DNA of 46,139 bases from JBFWUM01 sp050247255 (GCA_050247255.1 JBFWUM010000035.1:1-46139), one strand, 5' to 3'. Positions 7,973 to 19,710 are shown, counted from the stretch's first letter. Notes: generated from the letters alone by a model not told the origin. Program-made: numbers and translations.

Positions 7973-9074
7973 TGCTGCTCGAGGTCCGTCACCTCGTAAA
8001 GCACTTCACCCGGAGCCAGGGGCTCTTCGCCAGGCCGTCCATCGTCAAGGCGGTGGACGACGTGTCGTTCGCGATTGGCGTGGGGGAGATGTTCGGGCTG
8101 GTCGGCGAGTCCGGCAGCGGCAAGAGCACGACCGGGCGCTGCATCCTGCGGCTGATCGAACCGACGTCAGGCGAGGTGTGGTTCCGCGGCGAGAACGTGC
8201 TCGGCTTCTCGCGCGCGCGCATGCAGGCGGCGCGGCGCGACATGCAGATCGTCTTCCAGGACCCGTACTCCTCGCTGAACCCGCGCATGCGCGTCGGCGA
8301 CATCGTCGAGGAGCCGCTCGTCATCCACAAGCTCGGCGATCGCCGGCAGCGGCGCGACCGTGTCGCGGAGCTGTTCCAGCTGGTCGGACTCGAGGCCGAA
8401 CACCTGACGCGCTATCCGCACGAGTTCAGCGGCGGGCAGCGGCAGCGCATCGGCATTGCCCGCGCGCTGGCGCTCAACCCCGCACTCATCGTCGCCGACG
8501 AGGCGGTGTCGGCGCTCGACGTCTCGATTCAGGCGCAGGTGGTCGCGCTGCTGATGGAGCTGAAGGCGCGCCTGAAGCTCACCTACCTGTTCATCGCCCA
8601 CGACCTGCGGCTGGTCGAGCACATCTGCAACCGGGTCGCGGTGATGTACCTGGGGCGGATCGTCGAGATGGGCGATACCGCGTCGCTCTTCGCCAACCCG
8701 ACNNNNNNNNNNNNNNNNNNNNNNNNNNNNNNNNNNNNNNNNNNNNNNNNNNNNNNNNNNNNNNNNNNNNNNNNNNNNNNNNNNNNNNNNNNNNNNNNNN
8801 NNAGCTCACCTACCTGTTCATCGCCCACGACCTGCGGCTGGTCGAGCACATCTGCAACCGGGTCGCGGTGATGTACCTGGGGCGGATCGTCGAGATGGGC
8901 GATACCGCGTCGCTCTTCGCCAACCCGACGCACCCCTACACCAAGGCGCTGCTCAGCGCCATTCCGGTGCTCGACCCCGATGCGCCAAAGCAGCGCATCG
9001 AGCTCGATCCGGCGTCATTCGATCGGGAAGCGGGACTACGCGAAATCGCCGCTGGGCATTGGGCGGCGATTTAG
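7969..9074 (+). CDS. Dipeptide/oligopeptide ABC transporter ATP-binding protein (DppF/OppF type), split by a false gap
   Basis: Partner ATPase of the preceding gene. Walker A GLVGESGSGKSTTGRCILRL, Q-loop MQIVFQDPYSSLNPRMR, signature EFSGGQRQRIGIARALALNP and Walker B LIVADEAVSALDVSIQAQ are complete; the second Walker B position is DEA rather than DEP, as is common in OppF. The 100-N gap at 8703 is an assembly artefact: 8576-8702 is repeated exactly at 8803-8929. Removing one copy and the Ns joins 7969-8702 to 8930-9074 in frame, 292 residues, ending THPYTKALLSAIPVLDPD ... REIAAGHWAAI as expected for the family. Starts ATG at 7969 or 7972, overlapping the DppD stop. Confidence 0.88.
8576..8929. 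other. Assembly artefact: 127-bp exact duplication around 100 N
   Basis: Bases 8576-8702 and 8803-8929 are identical and separated by exactly 100 N. 127 is the largest k-mer of common metagenome assemblers, so two contigs overlapping by one k-mer were scaffolded without merging. Collapsing it restores the ABC ATPase frame. Confidence 0.92.
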
Positions 9075-9076
9075 CA

Positions 9077-9167
9077 AATTCAGAATTCAAAATGCAAAAT
9101 TCAAAATTCCGGGCGCTGGCCCAGCAACCAGCTGGTTCATTTTGCATTTTGAATTTTGCATTTTGAA

Positions 9168-9170
<3 letters not shown>
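9077..9170. repeat. Heptad inverted-repeat array B (word AATTCAA / TTGAATT)
   Basis: Left arm 9077-9111 has five 7-bp units (AATTCAG, AATTCAA, AATGCAA, AATTCAA, AATTCCG). Right arm 9136-9170 is the reverse complement in the same period (TGCATTT, TGAATTT, TGCATTT, TGAATTA). The spacer has its own small GCTGG/CCAGC stem. It is a conspicuous AT-rich patch in GC-rich DNA, starts three bases after the ABC ATPase stop and contains the stop of the convergent gene at 9168. Confidence 0.88.
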
Positions 9171-9851
<681 letters not shown>

Positions 9852-9890
9852 GCCGTTCCTTACGCGAGAGGCAGAACTGAAGTTCCGCAG

Positions 9891-10703
9891 CTACGCTGAT
9901 CGCAGCCGATTCACGAGGGATTTTACGACCGGGTGGGCGTCGGCCGGGACGTGCGCCTGCCAGTTCCGGGTGTTGACCGGCACCATGTGCAGCTTGCCGC
10001 CGGCGTTCATCGGCCGGCGCCGCTGGTCGGCGATGGCCGCCGCGAGCTCTCCCGCCGGCGCCACCGACGGCCCCATCAGGAAGACGACCAGGTCGCGCTG
10101 GGCGTCCTTCTTCATCCGCGCCGCGGCATTCCACGTTTCGCCCAGCGCCGGGGCGTCGACATGGTCGACGAACCGGCCGAGCACGCGCGGCGGCAGCCGC
10201 AGGCTGAAGAAGGCCGGCTTCGGCACCGCGACCAGGTCGAACCCGGCCATCGGCCGCTCCTCGTAGCTCCCGAACTCGCTTTCCACGACCTGCCGGAAGC
10301 GAATGACGGCGGCCCGGCGCACCAGCTGCGACGCTCCAGCCCGTTCCTGCGAAAAGATCGTCGACGGGCCGCTGGCCGGCTCCGGGTCAGGGGCGGGTGG
10401 CGGCGGCGGAGACGGGCGCGCAGGCGACGGGCCGCCGGCGGCCGGCCCCCGCGACTGCCCCGGTGCCGGCTCGTCGCCCCCATCCAGCAGCGCGTCGTAG
10501 TCCGCGCGCAGCGCAGCGTCGGAGAGCGTCTTGTAGGCCTGTGTCAGCTCCGCGGCCTTGACGCTGGCAATTTCCTGGAACTCGCGTCCGAGGTGCTGGA
10601 CCTTGTCGGGATGGTACTTGGCGATCTCGCGCCGGAAGGCGCGCTTGATGTCGTCTGTCGATGCCGACGGCGGCACCTCCAGCATGTCGTAGTAGCTCTT
10701 CAC
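9891..10703 (-). CDS. J-domain (DnaJ-like) protein with unknown C-terminal domain
   Basis: A 270-residue protein with an N-terminal J domain (residues 3-70: YYDMLEVPPSASTDDIKRAF, then the HPD motif in AKYHPDK, which recruits and activates Hsp70). A Pro/Gly/Ala-rich linker follows (about 75-120), then a domain of about 145 residues that I do not recognise (FDLVAVPKPAFFSLRLPP ... DLVVFLMGPSVAPAGELA). No zinc-finger region of true DnaJ is present. The start is GTG at 10703, sharing one base with the pilB TAG stop, so translation is coupled. The tight link to pilB suggests a role in assembly or regulation of the pilus or secretion machine; this is inference. Confidence 0.85.
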   Translation of the reverse strand: MKSYYDMLEVPPSASTDDIKRAFRREIAKYHPDKVQHLGREFQEIASVKAAELTQAYKTLSDAALRADYDALLDGGDEPAPGQSRGPAAGGPSPARPSPPPPPAPDPEPASGPSTIFSQERAGASQLVRRAAVIRFRQVVESEFGSYEERPMAGFDLVAVPKPAFFSLRLPPRVLGRFVDHVDAPALGETWNAAARMKKDAQRDLVVFLMGPSVAPAGELAAAIADQRRRPMNAGGKLHMVPVNTRNWQAHVPADAHPVVKSLVNRLRSA

Positions 10704-12730
10704 TACTTCTTGAACTCGGCGACGTTGGCCGCCGGCAGCTCACGCACCTCGTTCTTGCGATTGAGCCGGCGCGCCCCCTTGCGGTTCACCTCGGTGCTCT
10801 TCGCGCAGTACGGGCAGAACTTCCACCCGGCCTGCTGCGGCCGATGGCAGTGCGGGCAGCCGCCGCCGACGCGATAGCCGCACGACGGGCAGGCGACGAA
10901 GTCGTGCGAGACCGCCTCGCCGCAGCCGGGGCACGCCGATTTCGCCTCGCGCACCTCGGTGACCACGCGCAGCAGCTCGTCGGGCGTGGTGACGCCGGCC
11001 TTGACCTTGGCCAGCCCGTCCTCGCCGAGCGTGATCATGCCGCCCTCGACGGCCGTGTCGCGCAGCTGCGCCTCGTTGCCACGCTGCGCAATCAGCCGGC
11101 GCAGCTTGTCGTTGACGTGCATCACCTCGTAGATGCCGACGCGGCCGCGATAGCCGGTGTGGTTGCACTGGTCGCAGCCGACGGCGCGGTAGAACGTCAG
11201 CGACGCCGCGTCCGCCTCGCCCACGCTCATCGCCCGCAGCGTCTCGGGATCGGGCGTGTAGGGGCGGCGGCAGTGCGTGCAGAGGCGGCGCATCAGCCGC
11301 TGCGCGATCACGCCGATGAGCGCCGACGCCGCCACGTACGGTTCGATGCCGATGTCGGTCAACCGCGTCACGCACGACGGCGCATCGTCGGTGTGCAGCG
11401 TCGAGAGCACGAGGTGGCCGGTCTGCGCTGCCTGCATGGCAATGCGCGCCGTCTCCTGGTCGCGGATCTCGCCGACCAGCACGACGTCCGGGTCCTGGCG
11501 CAGGATCGAGCGCAGCGCGCTGGCGAACGTCAGCTTGATCTTGTCGTTGATCTGGGTCTGGTTGACGCCGGGAATCTGGTACTCGACCGGGTCCTCGATG
11601 GTGATGATGTTCGTCCGCTCCGAGCGCACGGCGGTCAGCGCCGAGGAGAGCGTCGTCGTCTTGCCCGAGCCGGTCGGGCCGACGACCAGGATCATCCCGT
11701 GCTGGTGGCGCAGGAAGAAGCGGAGCTGCTCGAGCGCCGCGGCCGAGAAGCCGAGCTCCTCGAGCGGCGGCACGCCCTTGCGGTGGTCGAGCACGCGCAG
11801 CACGAACTTCTCGCCGAAGATCGTGCGCAGCGTCGAGGCGCGGAAGTCGACGTCCTGGCCGTCCTCGGCCTGGGTGCGGATGCGCCCGTCCTGCGGCAGC
11901 CGCTTCTCGGCGATGTCCATGCCGCCCATGATCTTCAGGCGCGCGACGAGCCCCTCGTGGACCCACTTCGGCAGGTCCATGACTTCCTTCAACAGCCCGT
12001 CCAGCCGGTGGCGAACGATGACGTTGTGCTCGGTCGGCTCGATGTGGATGTCGCTGGCGCGGCTCTTCAGCGCGCTCTTGATGACCAGATCGACCAGGTC
12101 GATGATCGGCGCCGTTTCGGGCGTGCCGCCGCGCGGGGTCGCCTGCTCGAAGATCTCGTCCTCGGCGCCGCGCCGCGCCGGCAGCGCAGCGGTGTCGCCG
12201 AGCGCGGCGAGCATGCCGCCGGCCTGCTCGTCGCCGGCAGGGCGGGTCCGCGCCGTCACCTGCACGGCAATGCCCGATCCCGGCTGGCTGACGCGCGTCA
12301 GCGCCTTGTCCGGGTAGGAGGCATGGATTGCCTCGATGATCTCGCCGCGGGTGGAGACGACCTGCTTGATGCGGTAGCCCGTCTGGAACTCCAGGTCCTG
12401 GACCAGCGTGAACAGCAGCGGGTCGGACATCGCCACGGTCAGCAGGTTTTTCTCGAGCGCCAGCGCGACGCACGTGCGCTTGAGCGCGACGTCCTTGGGA
12501 ATCAGGATGACCGCCGTCGGATCGGGCGGGTTCTCGGCCAGGTTCACGTAGGCGAACCCGAGCTGGTAGGCGAGCGCCTTGGCAATCTGGCGTTCGGTCG
12601 CCAGGTTCATGCGCACGAGCACTGCGCCGAGCCGCTCGCCCGACCGCTTGTGCTCGACGAGCGCGGTCTGCAGATCGGTTTCGGTGATGAGGCCAGCCTG
12701 GACGAGGCACTCACCGATCTTCTTACGCAA
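10703..12730 (-). CDS. pilB: Type IV pilus / type II secretion assembly ATPase with C-terminal zinc ribbons
   Basis: A 675-residue PilB/GspE-family ATPase that would power pilin polymerisation at the inner membrane. The N-terminal GspE domain is at about 1-150 (RKKIGECLVQAGLITETDLQ). The ATPase core has SRASDIHIEPTE, Walker A VVGPTGSGKTTTLSSAL near 353, the Asp box and Walker B DPDVVLVGEIRDQETARIAM, the His box LSTLHTDDAPSCVTR and the usual tetracysteine CTHC ... CDQC. After the normal end comes an extra double zinc ribbon of about 65 residues with CPGC, CPSC, CPHC and CPYC pairs and a basic tail. The start is TTG with AGGAG nine bases upstream. It could instead serve a secretion system; no pilin genes are in the window. 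Confidence 0.88.
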   Translation of the reverse strand: MRKKIGECLVQAGLITETDLQTALVEHKRSGERLGAVLVRMNLATERQIAKALAYQLGFAYVNLAENPPDPTAVILIPKDVALKRTCVALALEKNLLTVAMSDPLLFTLVQDLEFQTGYRIKQVVSTRGEIIEAIHASYPDKALTRVSQPGSGIAVQVTARTRPAGDEQAGGMLAALGDTAALPARRGAEDEIFEQATPRGGTPETAPIIDLVDLVIKSALKSRASDIHIEPTEHNVIVRHRLDGLLKEVMDLPKWVHEGLVARLKIMGGMDIAEKRLPQDGRIRTQAEDGQDVDFRASTLRTIFGEKFVLRVLDHRKGVPPLEELGFSAAALEQLRFFLRHQHGMILVVGPTGSGKTTTLSSALTAVRSERTNIITIEDPVEYQIPGVNQTQINDKIKLTFASALRSILRQDPDVVLVGEIRDQETARIAMQAAQTGHLVLSTLHTDDAPSCVTRLTDIGIEPYVAASALIGVIAQRLMRRLCTHCRRPYTPDPETLRAMSVGEADAASLTFYRAVGCDQCNHTGYRGRVGIYEVMHVNDKLRRLIAQRGNEAQLRDTAVEGGMITLGEDGLAKVKAGVTTPDELLRVVTEVREAKSACPGCGEAVSHDFVACPSCGYRVGGGCPHCHRPQQAGWKFCPYCAKSTEVNRKGARRLNRKNEVRELPAANVAEFKK

Positions 12731-12892
12731 TGCTCAGTGCTCCTGGGTAACCCATGCGCGGCCGGACCTTACTGCATTTCGGCGCCTGCGCCGCGAAACG
12801 GTAGAGCCCCCGGGCGCAAACTGCCAGTATATACCTGCGAAAATTGTAATCCGGGGGTATGGAGACGGCCTGAACAGGCCGATACTTCCGGC
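12731..12892. other. Divergent intergenic region between pilB and the GGDEF gene
   Basis: About 160 bp with an AT-rich core near 12825-12855 (CAGTATATACC, then AAAATTGTAATCC) in otherwise GC-rich DNA, the likely divergent promoters. On the minus strand TATACT is a candidate -10 for pilB. I found no convincing -35 or sigma-54 match. Confidence 0.4.
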
Positions 12893-13835
12893 GTGCAGGA
12901 CGCCGCACAGCCCCGGGAACAGATCGCCCGCATTCTCGAACAGCGCGTCGATATCGTGGTCAACGACGCCCTCGGCGTCTTCCCGTTCGCCGGCCTGGAG
13001 CACCTGGACCCCGAGCAGGGCCCCGAATTGGGCGCGCTCCTCGCCCAGCTGCTGATTTCCGCCACCCGCAACGGCGAGCTCGATTCCCGCGAACCGCGGG
13101 TCGCCGACCTGCACCGCCTGGCCGCCGTCAACAGCCTGAGCGTCGGTCAGCTCTTCTCGCTCGCCTACCTCGTCGAGCGTTCGGCGATCGACGAGCTGGC
13201 ACTGGACGAGTCCTTTGGGACGACCTCGGAACCGTGGCCGGCCGTCACGCAGATGGTGCGCCGCGCCTCGTTCGACGTGATGGCCGCCTTTGCCGACCGC
13301 GGCATGCGCGAGCCGGGGGCCCGCGCGCTCAACGATTCGCTGACGACCCTCCACACCCGCGGCGTGTTGGTCGCGGCCATCGACAAGGAGATCCAGCGGT
13401 CAGAGCGGTTGAGCCATCCGTTCGCGCTGATCCTGTTCGACGTCGACCACTTGAGCCGCATCAACCAGGAGCACGGCTACGGCCTGGGCGATCGGCTGCT
13501 CGAGCGCGTCGGCTTTCTGATCACGAACTTCTTCCGCGACCAGGACTGGGTCGCGCGCTGCTCGGGCGATGCGTTTGCCGTGCTGCTGCCGGAAACAGAG
13601 GGGCGCGACGCGGCGACGCTGGCCGAACGGCTGCGCGCCACGGTGCAGGAACGGCTGGCGCTGCGCAACCACATCACCGAGCAGCAGGTGGATGTCACCG
13701 TCTCGGTGGGCGTGCTGGCCGCCGCATCGGTCGACGCGGCGATGACCGCCGAGCAGTTGATGCAGGAGGTCGAAGCCGCCGTCCGCCGGGCGAAGGAGGG
13801 CGGCCGTAACCGCGTCGAGCAGGTCGAGGTGCGCT

Positions 13836-15794
<1,959 letters not shown>

Positions 15795-15800
15795 GCCGCC

Positions 15801-15806
15801 AGCATA
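15801..15806 (-). promoter_or_regulatory. -10-like hexamer of acs
   Basis: On the minus strand TATGCT is followed by six bases and the acs ATG, without a Shine-Dalgarno sequence. It lies directly beside the first unit of heptad arm C1. Confidence 0.4.
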
Positions 15807-15807
15807 G

Positions 15808-15842
15808 AAGGGGGAAGGGGTTAGGGGGAAGGGGGAAGGGCT
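15808..15842. repeat. Heptad arm C1 (word AAGGGGG)
   Basis: Five units in exact 7-bp register: AAGGGGG, AAGGGGT, TAGGGGG, AAGGGGG, AAGGGCT. It is the first of four arms with this word between 15.8 and 18.4 kb. Two arms here read G-rich on the plus strand (C1, C2) and two C-rich (C3, C4), so they bracket the accessory genes as inverted repeats. The 125 bp from here to the regulator at 15968 holds no gene that I can support. Confidence 0.8.
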
Positions 15843-15967
15843 GTCTCAGGGGGGAGGACGCCAAGGATGCAGGATGGGCATCACACGCGCGGTGCAAGTT
15901 CCCCACGATCGGATTCGTCAACGACCGCCCCACCTGGCACGCTGCAAGCGACCGAGGCCCGTTCGAG

Positions 15968-16162
15968 TCAGGATGCATCCAGAAAGATGTCTTCGACCTT
16001 CCGAGCAAAGAGACGCGCGATCCGGAGCGCGAGCATGAGCGAAGGTTCGTAGCGACCGGTCTCGATCGCGTTCACGGAATTGCGCGACACTCGGAGGCGC
16101 AGTGCGAGATCGGCCTGCGTCCAACCCTGCTCGGTTCGCAATTGGCGGACCCGGTTCTTCAT
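15968..16162 (-). CDS. Small XRE-family transcriptional regulator
   Basis: A 64-residue protein that is almost entirely one helix-turn-helix: MKNRVRQLRTEQGWTQADLA, then LRVSRNSVNAIETGRYEPSL with the recognition helix, ending ARKVEDIFLDA. It belongs to the YozG-like class of short regulators that typically sit beside a membrane-protein gene. The ATG at 16162 overlaps the stop of the upstream membrane protein (ATGA), so the two are co-translated. The palindrome overlapping the operon's -35 (16679-16690) is the likely operator, implying autoregulation. Confidence 0.85.
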   Translation of the reverse strand: MKNRVRQLRTEQGWTQADLALRLRVSRNSVNAIETGRYEPSLMLALRIARLFARKVEDIFLDAS

Positions 16163-16614
16163 CCCTCCCTTTTGGCGTAGCCCCTCAGGATGCCGAAGGC
16201 GGTGGTTTCGCTCAGCAGGAACGCGGTGGCGGGCTGGAGGCTGACGAAGACGACGGCTGATTGCATCATGCCGGAGACATTCACCTCGCCGTCCCCCAGG
16301 AAGAGCGACGAAAGAGCACTGCCGCCGATCATCAGGCCCGCCCACAGATTGGCGACGATGAGCCCGTGCAAGAGCCCCCGTGTCGCCACCTGCTGGTGCA
16401 TCTCGTCGGCGCGTCCCATCGCCGCGGACTTCGCGCTCCACCACACCAACGGCGCCACTACCAGGAACAGCGCGGCGAACACGTCCTGATGCCGCGGTGA
16501 GCTCCGCAACAGAATGCCAGCGGCGTACGAAGCCGCAGCAAACCACGCGACGCCGATGGACATCTTGCCGAGAAGAATGGGAACCGCCGGGCCGGTGCGT
16601 TCGACGTGAATCAT
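16159..16614 (-). CDS. Small multi-spanning membrane protein
   Basis: A 151-residue protein with about four hydrophobic segments: GVAWFAAASYAAGILL, VFAALFLVVAPLVWW, LLHGLIVANLWAGLMIGG and MMQSAVVFVSLQPATAFLLS. I do not recognise a named domain; its size and pairing match the uncharacterised membrane partners of YozG-like regulators. A polar loop with DEMHQQVATRG lies between segments 2 and 3. The ATG at 16614 has GGGAGAGG upstream and a good promoter 40-65 bp further up. It overlaps the downstream regulator by 4 bp. A sensing or stress role is possible but not shown. Confidence 0.7.
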   Translation of the reverse strand: MIHVERTGPAVPILLGKMSIGVAWFAAASYAAGILLRSSPRHQDVFAALFLVVAPLVWWSAKSAAMGRADEMHQQVATRGLLHGLIVANLWAGLMIGGSALSSLFLGDGEVNVSGMMQSAVVFVSLQPATAFLLSETTAFGILRGYAKREG

Positions 16615-16652
16615 GACCTCTCCCGTGGACCGGAGTCGTGTCCGGGAGGCGG

Positions 16653-16690
16653 AATGTACACTCGAATAGCTTGAATGTAAAGCATGCTTT
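16653..16690 (-). promoter_or_regulatory. Promoter and operator of the membrane protein/XRE operon
   Basis: On the minus strand TTTACA (16676-16681), exactly 17 bp, then TACATT (16653-16658) form a near-consensus sigma-70 promoter. The perfect 12-bp palindrome AAAGCATGCTTT (16679-16690) overlaps the -35, a typical repressor position. Confidence 0.6.
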
Positions 16691-16710
16691 GCACTGACGA
16701 CCGTAGAGCG

Positions 16711-16735
16711 AAGGGTTGGGGGAAGGGGGAAGGGC
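16711..16735. repeat. Heptad arm C2 (word GGGGGAA), left boundary of the IVP cassette
   Basis: AAGGGTT, GGGGGAA, GGGGGAA in 7-bp register. It is the inverted counterpart of arm C3 at 17385-17426: about 21 bases pair with two mismatches, enclosing the IVP-like gene. Confidence 0.75.
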
Positions 16736-16742
16736 CGCGCGG

Positions 16743-16826
16743 CGCGAACTCCTCGGCGTGTCTGCCCGCCTCAGCGAGCCTCCGGAGCCCGTCTTCGTGC
16801 GGGAGCTGTTCGAAGCCGCTCGGTAA
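16743..16826 (+). pseudogene. Possible C-terminal gene remnant
   Basis: One frame reads RELLGVSARLSEPPEPVFVR ELFEAAR and then TAA at 16824. The composition looks like a real protein tail, but there is no start or upstream part; it begins at heptad arm C2. It may be what is left of a gene displaced when the island formed. I cannot name the family. Confidence 0.25.
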
Positions 16827-16831
16827 AGCCT

Positions 16832-17206
16832 TCAGCCGCGCGTCGGTCGGTCGAGGGATCGAATCAGACCGTGCAGCATCCGGCCGATTTCTTCCGCATC
16901 GCGAATCAGGATTGCGGCTTCATCGATGGTGACGATCTCGAGCCGCCGTCCGAGTTCCAGCTGCGTTTGAAGCTCGCTGCCGGATCCGTTCGCGTAGCGC
17001 AGGTGATGGATGTATTCGCCGGTGTGGTGCCGGCCGAAGCCTTCGGCGATGTTCGAGGGGATCGAGACGGCGCACTTCCGGATCTCGAACCCGAGCACCG
17101 GCTGATCGTCGCGCCTGAAGCGGCGCGTGAGGCGATAGCACCTGTCGGCGAGGTCCATCGACTTCTGCCAGACAAGCAGTTCTCGAAATGAGGTGAGCTT
17201 GGCCAT
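16832..17206 (-). CDS. Four-helix bundle protein, 23S rRNA intervening-sequence (IVP/S23) family
   Basis: A 124-residue helical protein read from ATG at 17206: MAKLTSFRELLVWQKSMDLA, then RRDDQPVLGFEIRKCAVSIP, SNIAEGFGRHHTGEYIHHLR and the final helices. FRELxVWQKSMDLA and SIPSNIAEG are signatures of the family first found inside intervening sequences of 23S rRNA, and since seen free in many genomes. Its biochemical role is unknown. Here it is not in rRNA; it sits alone between two inverted G-rich/C-rich heptad arms (16711-16735 and 17385-17426), i.e. in the loop of a potential stem. The 178 bp upstream of its start hold no other gene. Confidence 0.85.
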   Translation of the reverse strand: MAKLTSFRELLVWQKSMDLADRCYRLTRRFRRDDQPVLGFEIRKCAVSIPSNIAEGFGRHHTGEYIHHLRYANGSGSELQTQLELGRRLEIVTIDEAAILIRDAEEIGRMLHGLIRSLDRPTRG

Positions 17207-17321
17207 GCCCGCGAGGGAAGCATGGCGGTCGCCAGAGCGATTACTTAGGGGATCGTGAGCGGGGAACGCGGAAGTCGCAGAGACTGCGCGCCGGAACACC
17301 CAGCCGCCTCGCAACTACTGC

Positions 17322-17426
17322 CTGTACGCAACAGGGGCCGGCTGAAGCCGGCCCCACATCCCGAAGGACTGATCCCTGGCCCAGCCCTTCTCCCTTCCCC
17401 CTAACAACTTCCCCCTAACTTCTTCC
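17322..17426. repeat. Direct repeat copy 1: hairpin plus heptad arm C3
   Basis: Starts CTGTACGC, then a GC hairpin (GGGCCGGC, loop TGAA, GCCGGCCC at about 17336-17355), a conserved stretch GAAGGACTGATCCCTGGCCC and a C-rich heptad array (17385-17426: CCCTTCT, CCCTTCC, CCCTAAC, AACTTCC, CCCTAAC, TTCTTCC). A near-identical copy is at 18272. The regulator stop codon at 17415-17417 lies inside the array. Confidence 0.85.
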
Positions 17427-17807
17427 ACCGGCGGTACGCCGCCCCGAACGTCTTCGCGGCTTTACCGGTCCGGCCGGTGCGCTCCTCCCCGTCTCGGGCG
17501 CGGCTGACAACTCGACGAGCGTCTCGAGCGACGCGAGGGCATCGCGGACCTGCGAGACCTGCCGCGACGTGAGGCGCGGCCGCTCCAATTCGAGTCCGAG
17601 GAGGTCGCCCAGGCCAACGCCCAGCGCCTCGCTCATCGCCGCCAGGGTCGTGAGCGTGGGATTACCGCGCCCTCGCTCCACCTCGCCGATGAACTTGTAG
17701 CTGAGTCCGGCGCGCTCGGCCAGCTGCTCCTGGGTCAGGCGCCGCGCCTGACGCAGCTGCCTGAGACGGGCACCCACCCGCCCGCGAAGGTCTGTCACCC
17801 GCGACAC
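17415..17807 (-). CDS. XRE-family transcriptional regulator
   Basis: A protein of up to 130 residues with an N-terminal helix-turn-helix (VGARLRQLRQARRLTQEQLA, ERAGLSYKFIGEVERGRGNP, LTTLAAMSEALGVGLGDLLG), a second helix pair (RQVSQVRDALASLETLVELS) and a basic Pro/Arg tail. Two GTG starts are possible: 17807, and 17798, which has GGAGG eight bases upstream and is more likely. It diverges from the receiver-domain gene; an AT-rich palindromic region lies between, probably its operator. The tail and stop are encoded by the heptad array, so the C-terminus may have been altered by array insertion. Flanking 100-bp direct repeats enclose this gene and its neighbour. Confidence 0.8.
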   Translation of the reverse strand: MSRVTDLRGRVGARLRQLRQARRLTQEQLAERAGLSYKFIGEVERGRGNPTLTTLAAMSEALGVGLGDLLGLELERPRLTSRQVSQVRDALASLETLVELSAAPETGRSAPAGPVKPRRRSGRRTAGGRS

Positions 17808-17842
17808 CTCCGGCAGGCAGTATGGCGACCCGGGTTTCGGGT

Positions 17843-17879
17843 CTAAACCCTATATATATCCTATCTATAGGATGTTTAG
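17843..17879. promoter_or_regulatory. Palindromic operator between XRE and receiver genes
   Basis: ATCCTATCTATAGGAT (17858-17873) has perfect 7-bp arms with a 2-bp centre. An outer pair CTAAAC (17843-17848) and GTTTAG (17874-17879) extends the symmetry. It is a sharp AT-rich patch between divergent genes and a likely binding site for the XRE protein. Confidence 0.55.
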
Positions 17880-17915
17880 GTTGACTTCCCACGAGCACAG
17901 GTCCATCGTCGTCTG

Positions 17916-18269
17916 GTGAGGCCGCGCCGCAGCGCGCTCGTCGTCGATGCCGATCCAATGGTCAGGCTGGCCGTGGATACCCAGTTGGAGGACTTGGGCT
18001 GGGAGGCGTTTCCGGCCTCCGGCGGCGAAGAAGCGATCGGTCTGCTCGATGCCCACGGGCACTTCGACGCCGTGCTGATTGACATCCGGCTGCACGACGC
18101 GAACGCCCGCGAAATCGCCGCCCTCATCGCTGCGTTGGCGCCTTCCGCGCTCGTCGTCTTCATGGCGCCGGGGGTACCGATCGAGCCGACGGGGACGCCA
18201 ATTCTGGTGAAGCCGTTCTCGACGTCAGCGCTCGCGCGCGTACTCAGCGCGCGCATCCCGTTCCACTAG
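17916..18269 (+). CDS. Stand-alone response-regulator receiver domain
   Basis: A 117-residue single receiver domain from GTG at 17916: SALVVDADPMVRLAVDTQLE with the acidic pocket, the phospho-acceptor aspartate in DAVLIDIRLHD, and the conserved lysine in TPILVKPFS. The usual switch Thr/Ser after strand 4 is replaced (VVFMAPG), so signalling may be atypical. It has no output domain, so it would act by protein contact, as CheY- or Spo0F-like proteins do. No histidine kinase is nearby. It is divergent from the XRE gene and enclosed with it between two direct repeats (17322 and 18272). Confidence 0.75.
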   Translation: MRPRRSALVVDADPMVRLAVDTQLEDLGWEAFPASGGEEAIGLLDAHGHFDAVLIDIRLHDANAREIAALIAALAPSALVVFMAPGVPIEPTGTPILVKPFSTSALARVLSARIPFH

Positions 18270-18271
18270 GG

Positions 18272-18384
18272 CTGTACGCGGCAAGGGCCGGCTGAAGCCG
18301 GCCCCCACATCCTGAAGGACTGATCCCTGGCCCAGCCCTTCCCCCTTCCCCCTTCCCCCTTCCCCCCAACAATTTCCCCCTGAG
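18272..18384. repeat. Direct repeat copy 2: hairpin plus heptad arm C4
   Basis: Matches 17322-17426 with few changes: the same CTGTACGC start, GGCCGGC-TGAA-GCCGGCC hairpin and the GAAGGACTGATCCCTGGCCC stretch. Its array (18336-18384) has four consecutive CCCTTCC units where copy 1 has about two, so the copies differ in heptad number. It fills the convergent junction between the receiver gene and ino1. Confidence 0.87.
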
Positions 18385-18388
18385 GGGA

Positions 18389-19702
<1,314 letters not shown>

Positions 19703-19710
19703 AATCGGAC

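Noticed and set aside
8576..8929. Genuine tandem duplication in the ABC ATPase
   Set aside because: The copy is exactly 127 bp around exactly 100 N, and collapse restores a normal protein; an assembly artefact is the simpler reading.
12728..12741. Heptad array at the pilB start (AATGCTC, AGTGCTC)
   Set aside because: Only two units and it coincides with the start codon and ribosome site; kept out although the word matches array D.
12800..12840. Sigma-54 promoter upstream of pilB (TGGCAGTTTGC on the minus strand)
   Set aside because: GG and GC are only six bases apart instead of ten, so the -24/-12 spacing is wrong.
10661..12890. Long plus-strand open frame opposite pilB that continues into the GGDEF gene
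   Set aside because: The part before 12893 is the reverse complement of pilB codons with shadow composition; only the part from the GTG at 12893 resembles a protein family.
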